The translations under genes and the position numbers were made by a program. Shown piece after piece: positions 22,901 through 37,900 of a stretch of 64,000 bases of DNA (within the stretch, counting starts at the first letter, position 1; every line of letters begins with the position of its first letter). The stretch is from NCBI GenBank assembly GCA_038503035.1, contig JAVSML010001153.1:434001-498000 (forward strand), read 5' to 3'. The stretch comes from Crocodylus rhombifer (Eukaryota; Chordata; Crocodylia; Crocodylidae). The notes under the pieces were generated by a model. The model saw only the letters and a program-made list of their open reading frames with translations, was not told the DNA's origin and ran no database searches.

Positions 22901-25900
22901 ATTGCAACTACATAATTGCCAAGACAAAATTAAGGAAGTGTCTGTATTCTACCTGATTGTGAGGTACAGCATCACAGTAACATTTGCTGTTTGTCCATAT
23001 TCACTTTTACCTCAGTTACTCCTTCAGACAAAGCAGACAAATATTTCATTTGCTCCACTAGCTCAGAAGCAGGGGAAAGGTATTCTGAAATTGCTGAGAA
23101 ATGTATTTCTTTTGCTAAGGTCAGGTACATGAACTTTCCAGCCAATTCAACAGTCTCAAAAACTTCTAAGAGCAGCAGAAGGGTTTTGGTACTGAAGTAT
23201 TATTTGTAAAAGTAATTTGTACAAAACCATAATTACCTTTTTTGTGACTATCCCCTACATGGATAGGAATTTTATTTTATAATATTCTTTGTGAAATTGT
23301 TCAGCACACCAATGGCAAGCTTATCTATTCTGGAAAATGTTTAAGTGAAAATGAGTTACTCTACCTCTGTGACAGAAGTTACTTACATGAGGTTGTTTTT
23401 TCTTTTGTTAGCTTTTCAGTCAAGTTTGTAAGTGGTGTTGGTTGGATTTTTGCAGGCGTGTATGTATTTAAAGAGATTCTTCTTCCTGACAATGGACTTG
23501 TATATGTTGGAGATGCTGAAAGGAGACAAACATCCGTTTTATATTGTGAACAATATATCTGTCCAGTATTTGTACATTAACAAAACAATAGTAGATAAGA
23601 AACAACACACGTCTGTGAATATTATGAATTCCATAATTACAAAATCCGTAACCCAACCAGTGATTTTTGTATCAACATTTCAAATTTGGAAAAAAGGAAG
23701 AAAATCTGCCTTAACTACCTATGAAAGTAATGCAAGAGCTTCACAGAGCCCAAAATAAGTTAAGAACCAGTGACCGACATCTCACCAGAAGAAGTCTGGC
23801 AACATAAGTACTAATACTGACTTCTGACATGGCACAAAATACTGCTAGGAATGCCAGTTGGTTTGAGAAGTCTACAATATGAGTATACTGCAGAATGAAG
23901 AGGCATAGCTAGAAGCTAAGTGGACTGCAACTGTGGGAAGAGGATGAGGACAAAAACATTCAGACACAAGCAGCCTCTCCAGAAGGTGCAAAACCAAAAA
24001 AAAAAAAATCTTTCTACTGACTCAAGTTCACATTAAAATATGAAAAGTCCACATAAGGAAGAGGCTAGTCCAAAAATATATATAAAAATCATTAATAAAT
24101 TCTTAATAAAGTTATACCCTTGGCCTGTTACAAATGACTTCTGTCAACTATGCACAATAATGCTGAATGGTTTAAAGTAATAAAAATTGAATTACAACTA
24201 TGAGCAGTGGATGTGTCTGGTAGATTGTCACTTGAAGGAGCAGCAATGGAGGCAAGAAATTCATCCACCTGCTTTAAAGAAAGGGAGTTGTGCAGGGTTT
24301 CCAGAGGGCAGATGGAAGGCACCATGGAATAGAGTTCAAAACCTGCAAAAAAATAAAAATAAAAAGAGGTTTCCAGATATAAGACAAGAGTGCAATTTTT
24401 GTACAAGCAAGAGACATGGTATAAAATGAATTATCCAGTATCAACACGTGCAAACACAATATTCTTGAAATCATGATATCAGTGCTCTGTAAGATTGAGT
24501 TGGAACGAATTTCAGGACATACTAGGCTCAAGATACTGCATATAACACTCTACAAAACTCAAGTACAGATAAATCAGGCTATACAAGATGAAGAGATATC
24601 TTTGTTCTAATCCTATGTTACTTCATAAAAATTACTAAATAGGACAAAGTAAACCATTAAAAAGACATGGAAATGCCAATATTTTGTTCACTCATTCCCA
24701 CACCATTCATAGCACTAAACAAGAACTCATTCAAGCAGATGTAGTAATCTAGCTAGGTCATGTAGATTTTTTTAACTGAGACACTTTGCCAGAGAACAGC
24801 TAAAAATATTGGTAGGCCCAAGAGGACGAAGCATGCAGAACTCAACCTCCATCCTCTTGGGGTATTCTTGGCACAAGACTGCTGCCTTAACTTACCAAAA
24901 GAAGGTTCAGCAAAACCAATTAATATGTACCTTGAGTTTATCTTAATTTTACAACACAGATTCACACCTACCTTTATTCATTTAAAACCCACAATTCATA
25001 TATTACTGGAAATTTCAAAACTAACAGTTAATCTAAACCAAATAAAAAGCAGAGGGAGATATCCAACACTGTATTCCAACATTAGTACAAACATATTGAC
25101 ATTTCATAAGCCAACTATGCATATTTGTATTACAACGAAACAAGAAGCATTTAACATACACATATACTTAATACTGCAGTTTTATAAACAGATGTAAGTT
25201 TGATAGCTCTCAATGAAAACCTGCATCCAAAAAGCATTTCGAAGGGAAAAATTTGTCCACATTAGCATTTCCATATACAGCTGCAACATTATAATTTTGC
25301 AGTTCAATGCTATAAATTGCTACATTTCTTCCAAGATGTCTATTTAAATGAAAAGACAATACTTAATGAAAGAATGTTTTAAGTTTCAGTTCAAGGTACA
25401 TTTTTCACAGATATCAATATAGTGTAAACTTCTTTTCTTCAAAAATATTACTAAACATTTACACACCTCTGATACCAGGCTTGTCTTCATTTAGTAGTTT
25501 ACATAAACTAATAATTCTAGATAATTTAACACAAGAACTTCTGAATTCATATTTGGACCCACCCCAACCACTCTTGGATTAATGTGAGATCCAATCCTGC
25601 TAATGAGATCCAATCCAAATAGCTGAAATTTACTTAATCAGCTCCACTTATACAACAGCTATAAAGTTGCATTTCATGGAAGCTCAGTTTTCATGTGCAA
25701 AAGAAAACACTGCATACACCTTTGTGTATACCTTTTTATTAGGATAGCAGTTAAGCTTCAGTGTAAGCACTAAAATAAATATTTGGCATAAAAGTTAAGA
25801 TTCTTTAAAAATAAATAAATAAAAAAGCATGATGCAAAGTGTAAACCCTTTCTTTGCATCACAGTCAACTTTCAAAAGACTTTTTAGATTAGCCTGACAG

Positions 25901-28900
25901 AAATATTACTACTTTTTGAAAAAAAAATTGCTTTAAGAAACATTTTCATTTCAATCTAACAGTTTGGTAGATGACATCACTGTCTATACTTACATTATAA
26001 GGACCTATTACTAATCCTACAGCATACAGCAAGAGATGGCAAGAAAAGAGCTCCCAAAGAAATTAAAACATTATTATTGTTGTTAGAAATAATTAACTAT
26101 TTACGTTCACTTAAAAAAAATTCCTGCTATGTATACTATGAAAAAACCCCTAGTGTCTTGCTTGATAGCAAAATTGTCAAAAAAACAAAAACAAAAGAGA
26201 AACTGTAAATAGATTCCATGAGCTAAGACAATGTAGTAAAATAATAATTTTAACAGCAATGGTTTGTTAGTCTACCTGGCATAAAAACCTATATGCAACT
26301 GTTACTTTTTAGGAGGCTATATTAAAAAAAGAGACTATTTTTAGTAAAAAAATATATATATATCTGTCAGTACCTCTTTAAATAATGTAATTTTCTGCAA
26401 ATGTTAACTTCCCTTAAGTTTTTGGTGCATTCATTCTTAGTAAGCAATAGCCCCCTTTCAGAATGCAAGACAATGAAAGGGTTAACACAACAATTTAGAA
26501 AGCCACCCTCCTGTCTTACATTTAAAAGACTATATAGACATACCACTGGAGCTTAGAAATTCCACAGAGGAAGTGGACCAGCACCTAAAGAGGTGTGGAT
26601 GTTCTGCATAGAGGCCCAGAAAATAAAGCACTGTGAGAAGATACTTCTTCATCATGTTCCTTGAACTAAAAATGAAAGGGTGGGGGCAAGTCTGTGAAAT
26701 GGGTTAGAAGTTGCAACATCACAAAGTTATGGAAATAAAAAGCGAGAAAGAGAATCAAATGACAGTCCAGAGGACAGACAAAACAACATCAATATAGTTG
26801 GTAAAGAAACTTGAAAACCTGGAATAAATTTAAACTTCATAGATGCACATACAGCATGCATTAATTTGTGAAAGATGTGTGAAAAAAGCACTTTTATGAA
26901 ATGAATCACAGCTATCTTAAGGTGCGCGTTAAATTGATTCTGTTTACTTTTTTTTTTTTTTTTTTTTTAAATGAAAACCTGCCCAGTCACGGTAAGAGTT
27001 CCAAAGGGAACAGAGCATAATAAAGAAGTATTTAAAGCTATGGTAAACAGATGCCGTCTCAAACCTAGCGCTCATCTTTCCCACTTTCAACTCTTTTGCT
27101 CTAAGTTTTAAATAAAGCACTTGCTATGTTGTTTAGATTGTGATTTATAAAGAGTAATGCCTATTTTTTTCATTTCCAAGAAAATATTAATCTCTGCCTT
27201 TTAACTTGTATAAATTACAGGCATAAAGGCAAACCTTCCAATCTAGTACTATACCAGTAATGTGTCAGGAGGCAACTGTATCGCTGAACTTTACTAACTA
27301 CTCCAAGTTGATACAATGGTTAAAGTATGGCTCATGATTTAATTCTTCAGAAGAAAACAAATTGAGAATCACATATTTTGTTCCTACCTAGGCTTTAAGT
27401 AACAAGACTTCTGTAGTCTAAAAGCACAATGGCTGCTTTCACTTTATTTCCATAAGACCTTATTAGCCTCTCACTGTACTGATTGTGCAGTTTTGGAATC
27501 CTAAGAAATCTTGAAAAACAAAATTAAGATTTAGTAAATGCTGAAGACTTGAGCCTAATTTCAGTGAACAGGGTAGTTATAGGACCTATTTACTGAGGTA
27601 GAAAGGTATGCACAAAATATCTCACAGATGGAGAGAAAAATATACCTCTATCTTCAATTGTTCGTGGGTTAAACCAGACATCATTAAAATATGCTATTCT
27701 TGGGATGAGTTAAAATTCTCATCCCTGAAGTTCAAGAGGTCAATGCAAGAGGTAAGCAACTCTCATACTGTGATTATTAGATGAACAGAGAGAATTAATA
27801 AGCCTAGAAAGGTTAAGTGGCATTTTTTTCAATCATTTTGCAGATTAATAGAAATGGATCCAAAAAGCTCTCACTTTTCTTTTACTTTTTAATCTAGAGT
27901 CACTTCAAGAAGATGGCTGCAACCTCCAGCTGTCAGTTACCATGATTTACTCTAGAAACAGAAGCCTCAGATCTCAATCAGAGGAAGAGGAAGAAGAAGA
28001 ATATTAAGGTACTGAGAAATATAAGCCATTTAAGACCAGAAAAGCCTCAGTATTTATCACATACTATACAGGACCTGATTACCTGAGAAATTGGGAAGCA
28101 AGTGTAATTTGTAATGGATAGTGTGATTAAAAGCAATATTTCCATTTTTCAAAAGATTTTCTGATGACTGAATTTTGAAATTATGGTTATATAAAGTGAA
28201 TAGCGAAGACAGGATTTGAGACTATCAGCATATCTACTGATTATATTTGGCACTACACTTCTTTGAAGTCTGCAAAGACAGATGGTTGGACAATACTGTG
28301 CAACCGTGTTCAAAATAAAAATAGGAATAAGGGATGAAGCAAGGGAGTATTTCTTTTTTAAAACAAAAGCAAAACGTACCATTGGTTGGGTGTCGAGCAA
28401 ATGAGATAGAAAATCTTTTAACAGCAGAACCGTGTGTGGTTTCTGAGAAAGAGAAAAACAGGTACCTGAAATTTGTAACAGCTACCAAAAGAAGGACATT
28501 TCAAAAAAAGGAAAGAAAGGAAAAAAACCCCCCAAAAACCCACGATGAGAAGGTTAGAAGTGAATGGCATGCAAAAGGGACTAGGGAGAAAGGACCATAG
28601 GTCAAATATAGGTTAAAAAGGAGAAAAAGCTTGGTTGTCGATAACTGCAAGATATTTAATGAAGTACATGGAAAAAAAGCAGGATGAGCTAGTGATTGTG
28701 GCATACAAAGTTATATCTAGTTAGAATTAGACACTGAGAAGAGTGATTTTGGGGGGTGCTGGGAAGGTGAAAAAACAAACTCAAACCCTATTAATACTAC
28801 TTGACCTCAGTGTTAACAGGGTAAACAGTGTAAACGAACACATCACCTGTATATTCTGAAGTCTCCTGTGAAAACCTGAACTCCACCCAGATTATCGTAA

Positions 28901-31900
28901 ACCTGTAACCTACTATTCTTCTGGCCAAAAAGAGTGAGGAATCCTAAAATTTTCACCCTCGGTATTTTTAAAATTAAATGTAATTTTCATTGGTTCCTTG
29001 TAAATGCTCCATGCAATACATTTCAGTTCAAGGTCATCAAGGAATTACTAGATATCAGGTTTAATGATTAAAGAGCATTTCCAACTGAATTTTTTTGTTT
29101 TTAATTTCTTTTTAATGTATGCATATCCTGAAATATCTCAATGTCTGTTATACATATGTGAACTTGTAAAAATAAAACGATGAGCATATCATGAAAGACA
29201 GGAACAAGGATTTACAGTGCCATTGAACTGAACCAAAAAAAATTTTTTTTTAAATTGCATTACAGGCAAGGAAGCAGCAACAGAAATTCATACAACTAAA
29301 TACTAAGGCAAAGGATTCTAGGATTCCATTAAATCAGCAGCCTAAGGGTTGTCTTTAGAGGTTTAATGTGTGCACATGGGTTTGTGCGTGCATGTGCGAG
29401 AGTGTGCACATACCATCTATGAAGCCAGAAGAAGTCAGCTTTTTACGATGAGTACGAGCATAATCCTGTAGGTTAGGTGCGCTTGAAGAACCCCCGAGCA
29501 CTGAGGTGCTAAACAGGCCCGCACAGTGAGACCCTGATGGGAGTTAGAGAAAATACATACAACAACCAGGTGTTCTTCCATTCACATTGGGGATGCATGC
29601 AGCATGCAAGCACATGGCTCTTACCACACAAAAGGCAGCCTTTGGCAGTGCCTTGGACAGGTTCACAATATGCTTGTAATGTCAGACTTGTAGGCTGTAA
29701 CTATCATAATTTACTGTGCTTCTACACGTCACAGCACCCTCTGCTACATGTGCAAACAGAGGACCGGACTTTAACAAAGGGACTTCATTTCCTGTTGTCA
29801 GTTTTGGTAAAGAAAAATTACTAGTTAGCATCAATATAAACAAAAAATAACAAATAAAAAAGAAAGACACAAAGTTACGGGTTGCAGATCTTGCAGATCT
29901 GAAACAAACATAATCTGGCAAATATAATTATTGCCGTTATTGAAATTAAATCTCTAAGACAGCGGGTGACAACTTCATACACTCATACATTTCCTTAGAC
30001 TTAACATAGAAAACTTCTACTTCCCATCACTCACGAACTGACGTGAAACAAGATAACCAAAGCTGACATACAGGCATCAGTACTTTAGCTATTGTCACAG
30101 CAAATTCTAAACTTGGAAATAAAAATTTCGCTAAGTTTAGCTTCAATTCTTTCCTCGAGATACATCTTTGTATTAGTAGTATATGTATACTTCTGTTACC
30201 AAATCAAAAATAATCTTGTCACTAAGATAAAAGGGATTTATAACAAATTGTCTGGGAAAAAAAACAAACATAATTAAGTACAAAAACATGAAAAATATTT
30301 GTTTTTTATTACCCACCATAATAAAAATCTCACCTCAATGAGTAAAATGAGAAAATTGATATTGAAAATTTTAACTTTCTTTAACCTCTACTACTATTAC
30401 GATTACTCCTCTGTAAAGGAAATGCTATTAATTGGAGGCCTAGTTCTGACTTACCAACGTTTTTCTATGCATAGTGGTAGATTTAGAACAGTCAAGTAAC
30501 TCCACCACTTCACTAGTTACAGTAACCCTAAGTCAGGGAGCATTACTAGCACATGTGACCAACCACAGCCAATATAAATCTGGCGCCTGGTCTGTGGCAA
30601 AAGCCTTTAACACCAAAACAGAATACCTTGAGCTATGCACACAATATATCAGTTTCAACAAACCATATTGTGTCACATTGAAAAAGAAAAGGATGTTTAA
30701 TTTTAGCCACCATGTTGGAAAAATTTACTTCAGTAATCAAGACCACCTGATGTATGCATTTTACTATGAAAATAAGATGTAAGAGTATCACAGAGACAGA
30801 AATACAAAAGAGAACAGTTTCTTAAAATGGAGAGATAGTAAGCCTTATAGTTCAATGCACTGAACCTGTGTGCGTGCTGTTTAATGCGTACCAAGTTATT
30901 TCACAAAACAGACAATTTTTTGCATTTATATAAACACATATACAACATTAACTTATAATAATCAAACAAAATAATGTCTGTTCCATAGCAATAACAGGAA
31001 AATATTACTTGAATTAAAGTAATTTAACAGTATGTTATAATAAACCACACAGTTAAAATAATAAATTTGTACACTGAAAGAAAGTTGGGAGGAGAGGGGA
31101 GCGCAAAAAACTTCAGTCTCATTAAGAACTGAAGTTTCTTCGTAAAAGACAAAGCACAGCAGTGGGGCAGATTTTGTTTGCTTGGTTGAGGGAGAGGTTT
31201 CCATCCAGGAGAATTATCTTTAATTTGTCTCTATTGCCCATAGCAGGGAACACACATTGCATATCTGAGAGTTTTACCAGGTTCTATACAATGGGCACTT
31301 AACATCTCTACATAATTTTTTGGAATCAAGGTCATGAACTACAACAGTTACTTCAAAATAAAACCGAGAGGAGTTCTAGGTCAGAGCAAAGTTTCAATGT
31401 GAAGTCTCACCTGTTTTGTTCTTTTTTGATACAGTTTTCATAAAAGAAGTTGTTACCAAAATATTACCAAACTCAGTGGGTTCAATGAGTTACCAGGTAT
31501 AATTACATTAAAAAATACAACTATTTGCTTCTGTATTTATGAAAATAAGCTTTTAAAATTCCAAGATCGCATAGCTGCATGCTAAACTACAGATGCTGGA
31601 AAGTATGTATACGAGACAAAATTTCAATTGTATGCACATACCTAGACCACTCTGTTTTTGTTCCAGAATAGTTCTTGGTGTTCTTAAGCTACTACTGGTT
31701 TCTGATAGGACCTGGATATAGAAAATAGAAAAATAAGGAAAAAGAGAATAGCAACATGTAGTGTCCATTAAACTTGATACAGCAGCCTGTTCCAGACAGA
31801 CAAGTGTTAATAAGCCGTATGATATATGTTAGTAGAAATACATAAAAAGTATGAAAAAATCATGCGATATCCCTTTCTGAAGGGAGTCCATTTCACATAT

Positions 31901-34900
31901 GAGATCCTTGCAATGAGGGGGTGCAAAGCAGGCATTCAGAATGAAAAAGGACAGACCATGACAAAGATGAGAACATATACAGTTGAGACAGACTTATTTT
32001 ATTTTACCAAATGCACTCTCCTAAACTGCGCCTGTATTGGAAAAGGAAGGGGAGGGAAGGAAAGACAGGCTATTGAGGACACCATACAGTCACTGATCCA
32101 TGCACGGGCTCTATCAGTGTAACCTTCAGATGTTCACAGCTTTTACTGACGTATATATACTTTTTCCTATGCACAAGTTGCTTAAATTTCCAAAACCAAA
32201 TGGAAATTGCTGAAACTCTTAGAAAAGAAAGGGGCATGATTAACAGAACACCATCCATTATCCTATACACAAACAATATTTTGAATTATTAAGCAAACTT
32301 TAGACCTTCATTGATATTTGAACTAATAATAATTTTATATGACTCATTTGTCCTATTTTTCCCAATACTGGGGAGATGGGGAATAAGACTTCAAAATATT
32401 GCAAAATTTAATGGATGAAGTACTGTTTTTATTTTTTTTAAATTAGATACCTCCAGATACAGGAGTGAAGGCAAGAAAAATTAGTGCTAGAGTTTGTTTC
32501 CTGCACAGTTAATACCAGGCCACCGAAAATATATATGCACAACAAATTTTGAACAGCAATATCAAACCCCAAATAAATTATTTTAATGGCATTGTTTGTC
32601 ATTACTGAAAAGTGTTTTAAATTTACCTACCACCAAATTAAGCAATGCTGTTTTTAAAGTCTTAAAGGACAACTAAGCCAAAGCAAAAGTCTGTTTCATT
32701 CAGCAGTGAGCTATGCTTTTTCTACAGCGTTAATATTTATAATCTCTACGAAAAGAAACAAATTCATTCTGGAAATATCTAACACATTCAGTGAAAAAAA
32801 ACCATGCACTTGCTTTTTTCCCCCCCCCCAGACATTCTTGGAAGTAACTAGCATTTTAAAAGGTGGAAGAATTTACTTTGAACGTAATCCATGACAAGGG
32901 ATTAGATGTCCTTAAAGACAGCTGGTTGTTGCTTGGAATGCATAATAATGTTTAATGAAGTAAAGTTTAAAAACCTGTTGCCATGAGCCAAAAATACTGG
33001 ATGTGAAAGCCAATGATTTAGGGGAGACAGGGGAAGAAGTGATTTGTTCCCCTGATCTGCGTCTTCGACGCCCAGTACCCACACCACTGGTGTAATGCAG
33101 CCAGGTACCAATACCCTCTGGGCTAGACACACTCAGGGGGCTGTCTTCCTGGAAGTGAGAAAGGGGGCAAAAAACAGCAAATCATGCAAAGTTAGATTCA
33201 ACAGAGCCAAATGAACAGAAAAGAAAAAAACAAACAAAAAAACTCCAAACAAAAATCCAGTTTTTTTGCACCCTTTTACATACAACTAAGACTATTAAAC
33301 AGTAATTAGGAGCGACTAACATGACAAATTCTTCTTAAGAACATAATCAACTATGGCTTCTAACCCATTCATTTTGCCAAATTTCTGGCAAACAAATTTA
33401 TTTAATGCAAAATAAATCTTTTCTTCTAGCTTTAAAATGTATTGGAAATGGAAAAAATTTGTTGTTCTAGATATACTGTTTAATAGTTTATCTAAGTATA
33501 TTAAACTTTCCTATTTGTTATTTAATAGATATTTTCCCTTGCAATTAACATGTACTATGTTAATTTTGAAATTTCAAAAGATTTTGGAATTACACTGGAG
33601 AGTCAATCACGGTAGTGGTTGCAGCAAAGAGGTCTCAACATTAAAACACTTAGGAACTTCAGATGTTGAAAAGGTAAGAAATTTTAAGGGACAATGTCAG
33701 GCTAAAAATGCTAAATTTCTCTACTTGTGTTGATATCACCACAAAGTAATACTAGTGAATATTTGATTTTTGCCATTTAAATTTTGTTTTTCTCATTTTA
33801 CTTTCAGAGCAAAGGAAGCTGACACTAGTCAGCTTAAATTTCTGGTCATCATGTGCTTGTAAACACAGCTAAAGTACGTGTTGAATACTGTTAGGGAAAT
33901 ATCATTCAGATTAAAAAGCTTCATTAAAGATCCAATGTTTACTGGAAGTTATATAGATATAGATATAGAGAGAGAGAGGCTAAGCCTAAACAATCTGGCA
34001 GTGTCCCCTTAAATGAATGAACCATAGCAGAAAGTGAAGTCCAAGGCAGTGTAGTTTAAGATGACATCATATTATAGTTGTTTAGCCTTAAAAAACACCA
34101 TTCTTAAATCTTCCAAAGACTGGTTTGCAGATTTCAGTGTGCTGTATAAATCTGTGCACAAACAGATGCATAAAAGTGGAAAGATCTAAAATGTCATAAG
34201 TGATAGTTATTTACATTAACCTTTTTTCTATAGGATGTAAAAAAAAAAAAAAATCAGTGTTTTCTTAAAATCTGGATGCTGGAACAAGTTCTAATTAACT
34301 CTGTTACCTGTGGAAACTCAAAATTTAGTAATTCATATAAAAATACTTTTTGAAATCAACTTCTGAAAATTTACCAAAAAATGAAAATGGTTAAAGTTAA
34401 TTAAATATTACAAAACTGAGTGTGAACTCCTTTCCAGGAAAAGAGCTTGCACCATCAGAATGAAAACAATTTTTAGAATTGTTGAGATTCAAGCAATTTT
34501 GAACATTAAAGGTACACTTTGAAAAAAGGAAATGTGAATTCTCTAAATATTCAAAACTACTGTCTACCCCTTATTTATCTTATGTACCATTAGAAAACAA
34601 AACCACACATATTATTCCCATGTATTCAGTCACTGAGTTACTTGTAATTACATATTCAAGCTACATAAGCAATCCATTTCAGAGACAGATATAAAAAGGC
34701 ACATTGCATAGCCTTAGAAGTTTACTGTTTTTAAAAAAATGAGAATGAGAGAGTAATAAGGGCTTGTGTCATTTATCACAATGTTCAACAAGCACCGATA
34801 AAGCTTTACTGTTCAACCATGTAAGTAGTATCAGCAGTGTACTGTTGGTTTACCCACCTCATAGTGATGTTTTAGTAATTAGATATAGATGTCATGGCCT

Positions 34901-37900
34901 AAGTCAGTGTTTCTCAATCCATGGGTTGCGACCCAAAAGTGGGTCACAAGAATATATGAAAGAGTTGCAAATAAACTTTAAAAATGGATTAACAAACTTT
35001 AAAAATGGATTCTCCTTTAAAAAAGAAAAATGTGGGAAACCGTGGCTCTTCTCCTGCAGGCTGGAAGTGTTCCAGCCTGCCAGGAGCTGCTTGGGGCCCC
35101 CCTTCCCCACACACCCACCTCCTGCCCCACATACTAAGGGAGGGCTGGGGGCAGGGGATCAGAAGTGAGGGGCACTGGGCCAGGACTAGCCATCCATGTT
35201 TACAAATAGGTTCTAGTACAAAAAAAAGGTTAAGAACCACTGGCCTAGGTAACTGAAGACAATAAGGGTCTTGCAGTATTTATCTAAAGACTGAGAAACA
35301 CACAGTCCCACCTCCCCTCAAAGCATGCTGTCCATTTGTTCTCTTACCTTCAACTGCTGTGCCGCTGGGAGTCACTTGCTTTATATGAAAACAAATGCCG
35401 CTGAAAATATTATTCTTAGACCCCTGGCATGAGTCCAATACTCTGAGGATCGGACATGGGAAAGCCTGGGTCTGAGCTGGTACCAGGGCTGTCTGGTGCT
35501 AAATCCCAACGCTCACCTAAGTGTTGAGGGTTAGCATGGGGCAGCTGTGGAGTCCAGAATAAAGCCAGCCCCTGCCCAATTGGCAGGAGTAGGCTGGGGC
35601 AGCTCATGGGCCTGAACTCGGGTATATATCTGGAAGATGCCAGGCATACGGCTGGGGATGGAAAAATTTCTCACCTCCCACATGCTACTTTAGAGAGAGC
35701 TGCACATACTACTTTAGAGAGGTACCTGACATAAGCAGTGTGGGATGGAAAAGCTCTCACCCCTGGCTGCTAGCACCAGGTAGCTCTTTAAACACACAAG
35801 TGCAGCTGGGGGAGGGGGATCCTTCCCCATTTCTCACTGCACAGGTTAGACACCTCTTTAAAACAGCACACTGTTTAAAGAGGCACCTGCCATGTGCACC
35901 AGGGGATGGGAGGAGGTCCTCCATTTCCAGCTGCACCATTGTGGGGGGACCATGAGCCTGATATTGGGGAGTCTCTCCCTGATGTTGGGTTTTTGGCATT
36001 CAGGAATGTTAAAAAAAAAAGCAGACAGATGTTCAGCTGGGACGCAGAGCTGCAATCTTTCTTTTTAAAGGTCCAGGACACTATAAGCTTGACATCAAGG
36101 AAGGGCTGCTGATCCTGGGCTCATGGCACTCCAGACTTTTAAAAAGCAGGCATGCAGCTGGGAGCCCCAGCTGCACCCCCCCTTCTTACATTCCCAGTCA
36201 CCTGCAGAATGGCACCTGGAGAATAAGGAGTTCCTAGCTTCCATGTTTGTGGGGGGCAGGAAGGGGAAGAGGGCAACAGGGAAGTATAGTCAGGGAGCAA
36301 GGAGCTTGCTGATCCCCAACCACAGGTGCCCCTCTGTGCAGGCAGCTGTGCAGTTAGAGTCCGAAGAACCTTGTCTACCAGGAGCTTTAGCAGCTGTCAC
36401 CTCTTGCACTGCCCAGTACTCATCAAGAACTAAAAATCTCAATATTTGTTTTAAATTTCAAACAACAATGTCTGGTAAGGATGCATATGCAAGCAAATGT
36501 ATGTTAGTCAGCTTGAAGGAGGCATAATTTAGAGTGAAAATGTATCTTCATTTTCAAATAATGAGGGTTAATCAGTAAGATTTGAAATGTTAAAGGAAAA
36601 AAAGTAATATACGGCAAGAGAGTCTCAGACAGGTTTCGAAATTCTTTTCAGACAACCATTGCCATGGAGGATTTCTCACAAAGTTAAAAAAACAGCCCTT
36701 TGAGAGGAACACCATCCTATTTTTGTGTTATTAAAAAAGAATAAATGTCTTTCGTTTTGGCTATGAGTTAATGAGGAGTTAACTTCCATAGGAAGAAACA
36801 TGATCTAGGATACAAACACTTACTTCAACAGAACCAATCTTCCTGGATCTTGGAAGGGGCGACTTTCTGTGTATGTGAATTGGGTCTGAAACCATGGGTT
36901 TGAACATAACTACTGAACGATCCATTTCATCCCTCCTGGAAGCATGCACCTCTTCATCACTATCATTTCTATGTGAGTTTTTCTTGGGGCCTTCATTCTA
37001 CAAGGAAAGATTACTTGTTCATGTTAGCATCACACTTTGTGACATTTGGACACAAAAATCGATTAAGTAAAATGAGTAAGACAAAAAGCTTAAGTTATTT
37101 TATACACATAAGATGTTAGTTGTATGCATGTAGCTTAAAGCTTTTAAACTATAAAAGTAGTACTTAACAGTCTTTTACACACCTACAAAAAGCATCTACT
37201 ACTTTAACTACTTGCAACTTAGCACAATGTGCACAATGATACCTATACCTGCACCCTTATTTTTTACATCATACTGTCTTTGTGCAGGTTCCTTGCTGGA
37301 TGCAAATGTAAAGTTTTGGCCCCTAATTGAAATCAATGGTAAAACTCCTGCCAAATTAAATGGGGTAGGACTAAGCCCAGAGTCTTAAACTTTCTTATGC
37401 TTAATTACTTAATTATACAGGCATCCAGGTACAACTGAAAATATCACTGTTTTACTCAAATTATTGTGTGTGTCATTTTGTGCAGTTGTCAAAACATCAG
37501 AAAAAGCGTGATTACCTGCTGATGCCATTTTCCCCTATGCAGTTGAAGATTCTTAAAGCCATAAAAAAATCATAAAAAGCTGAGATCATATATGCTGTAA
37601 AAAACATACTTTTAGGATGAGCTGATATAAGGTTATCAAATACAGTATCTGTTTGCAATTGAAGGATCAGAATTATGACATGTTTGCAATTTAGTTTACA
37701 GATTATTTAATAGCCCTGAGCACACAAAAGGATTTTTAAAGTTTAATTTGCAAGTGAAGGTGCATTTTCTTAGTTTTTTTTAGAAATCAGCAAGTCCATG
37801 AACTTAAATATATTTATTATTTTAATATAATTTTAAGTTAAATATTACCTCTCTCGAGGCAGGTCTATATCCATAACCAGCTGGTAAGTTTTTATCCTCT

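Larger units (their letters stand above)
28443..32974. other. Introns 19-21, little recognised
   Basis: Covers three introns around exons 21 and 20. The only repeat feature seen is a TG-rich stretch near 29370-29412, next to the exon 21 donor. No CR1, hAT or MITE signature was noticed. Confidence 0.5.

Noticed and set aside
23432..23758. 108-residue plus-strand open frame
   Set aside because: It overlaps PPIP5K2 exon 24 on the opposite strand. The minus-strand reading has splice sites, correct phase and the NTYTPAKI match, so this frame is a shadow.
24232..24342. Shorter exon 23 ending at TCAA|GTGACA
   Set aside because: In phase and possible, but it would drop [11 protein letters not shown]. 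The longer form restores the exact 25-residue spacing to NTYTP remembered from the human protein.
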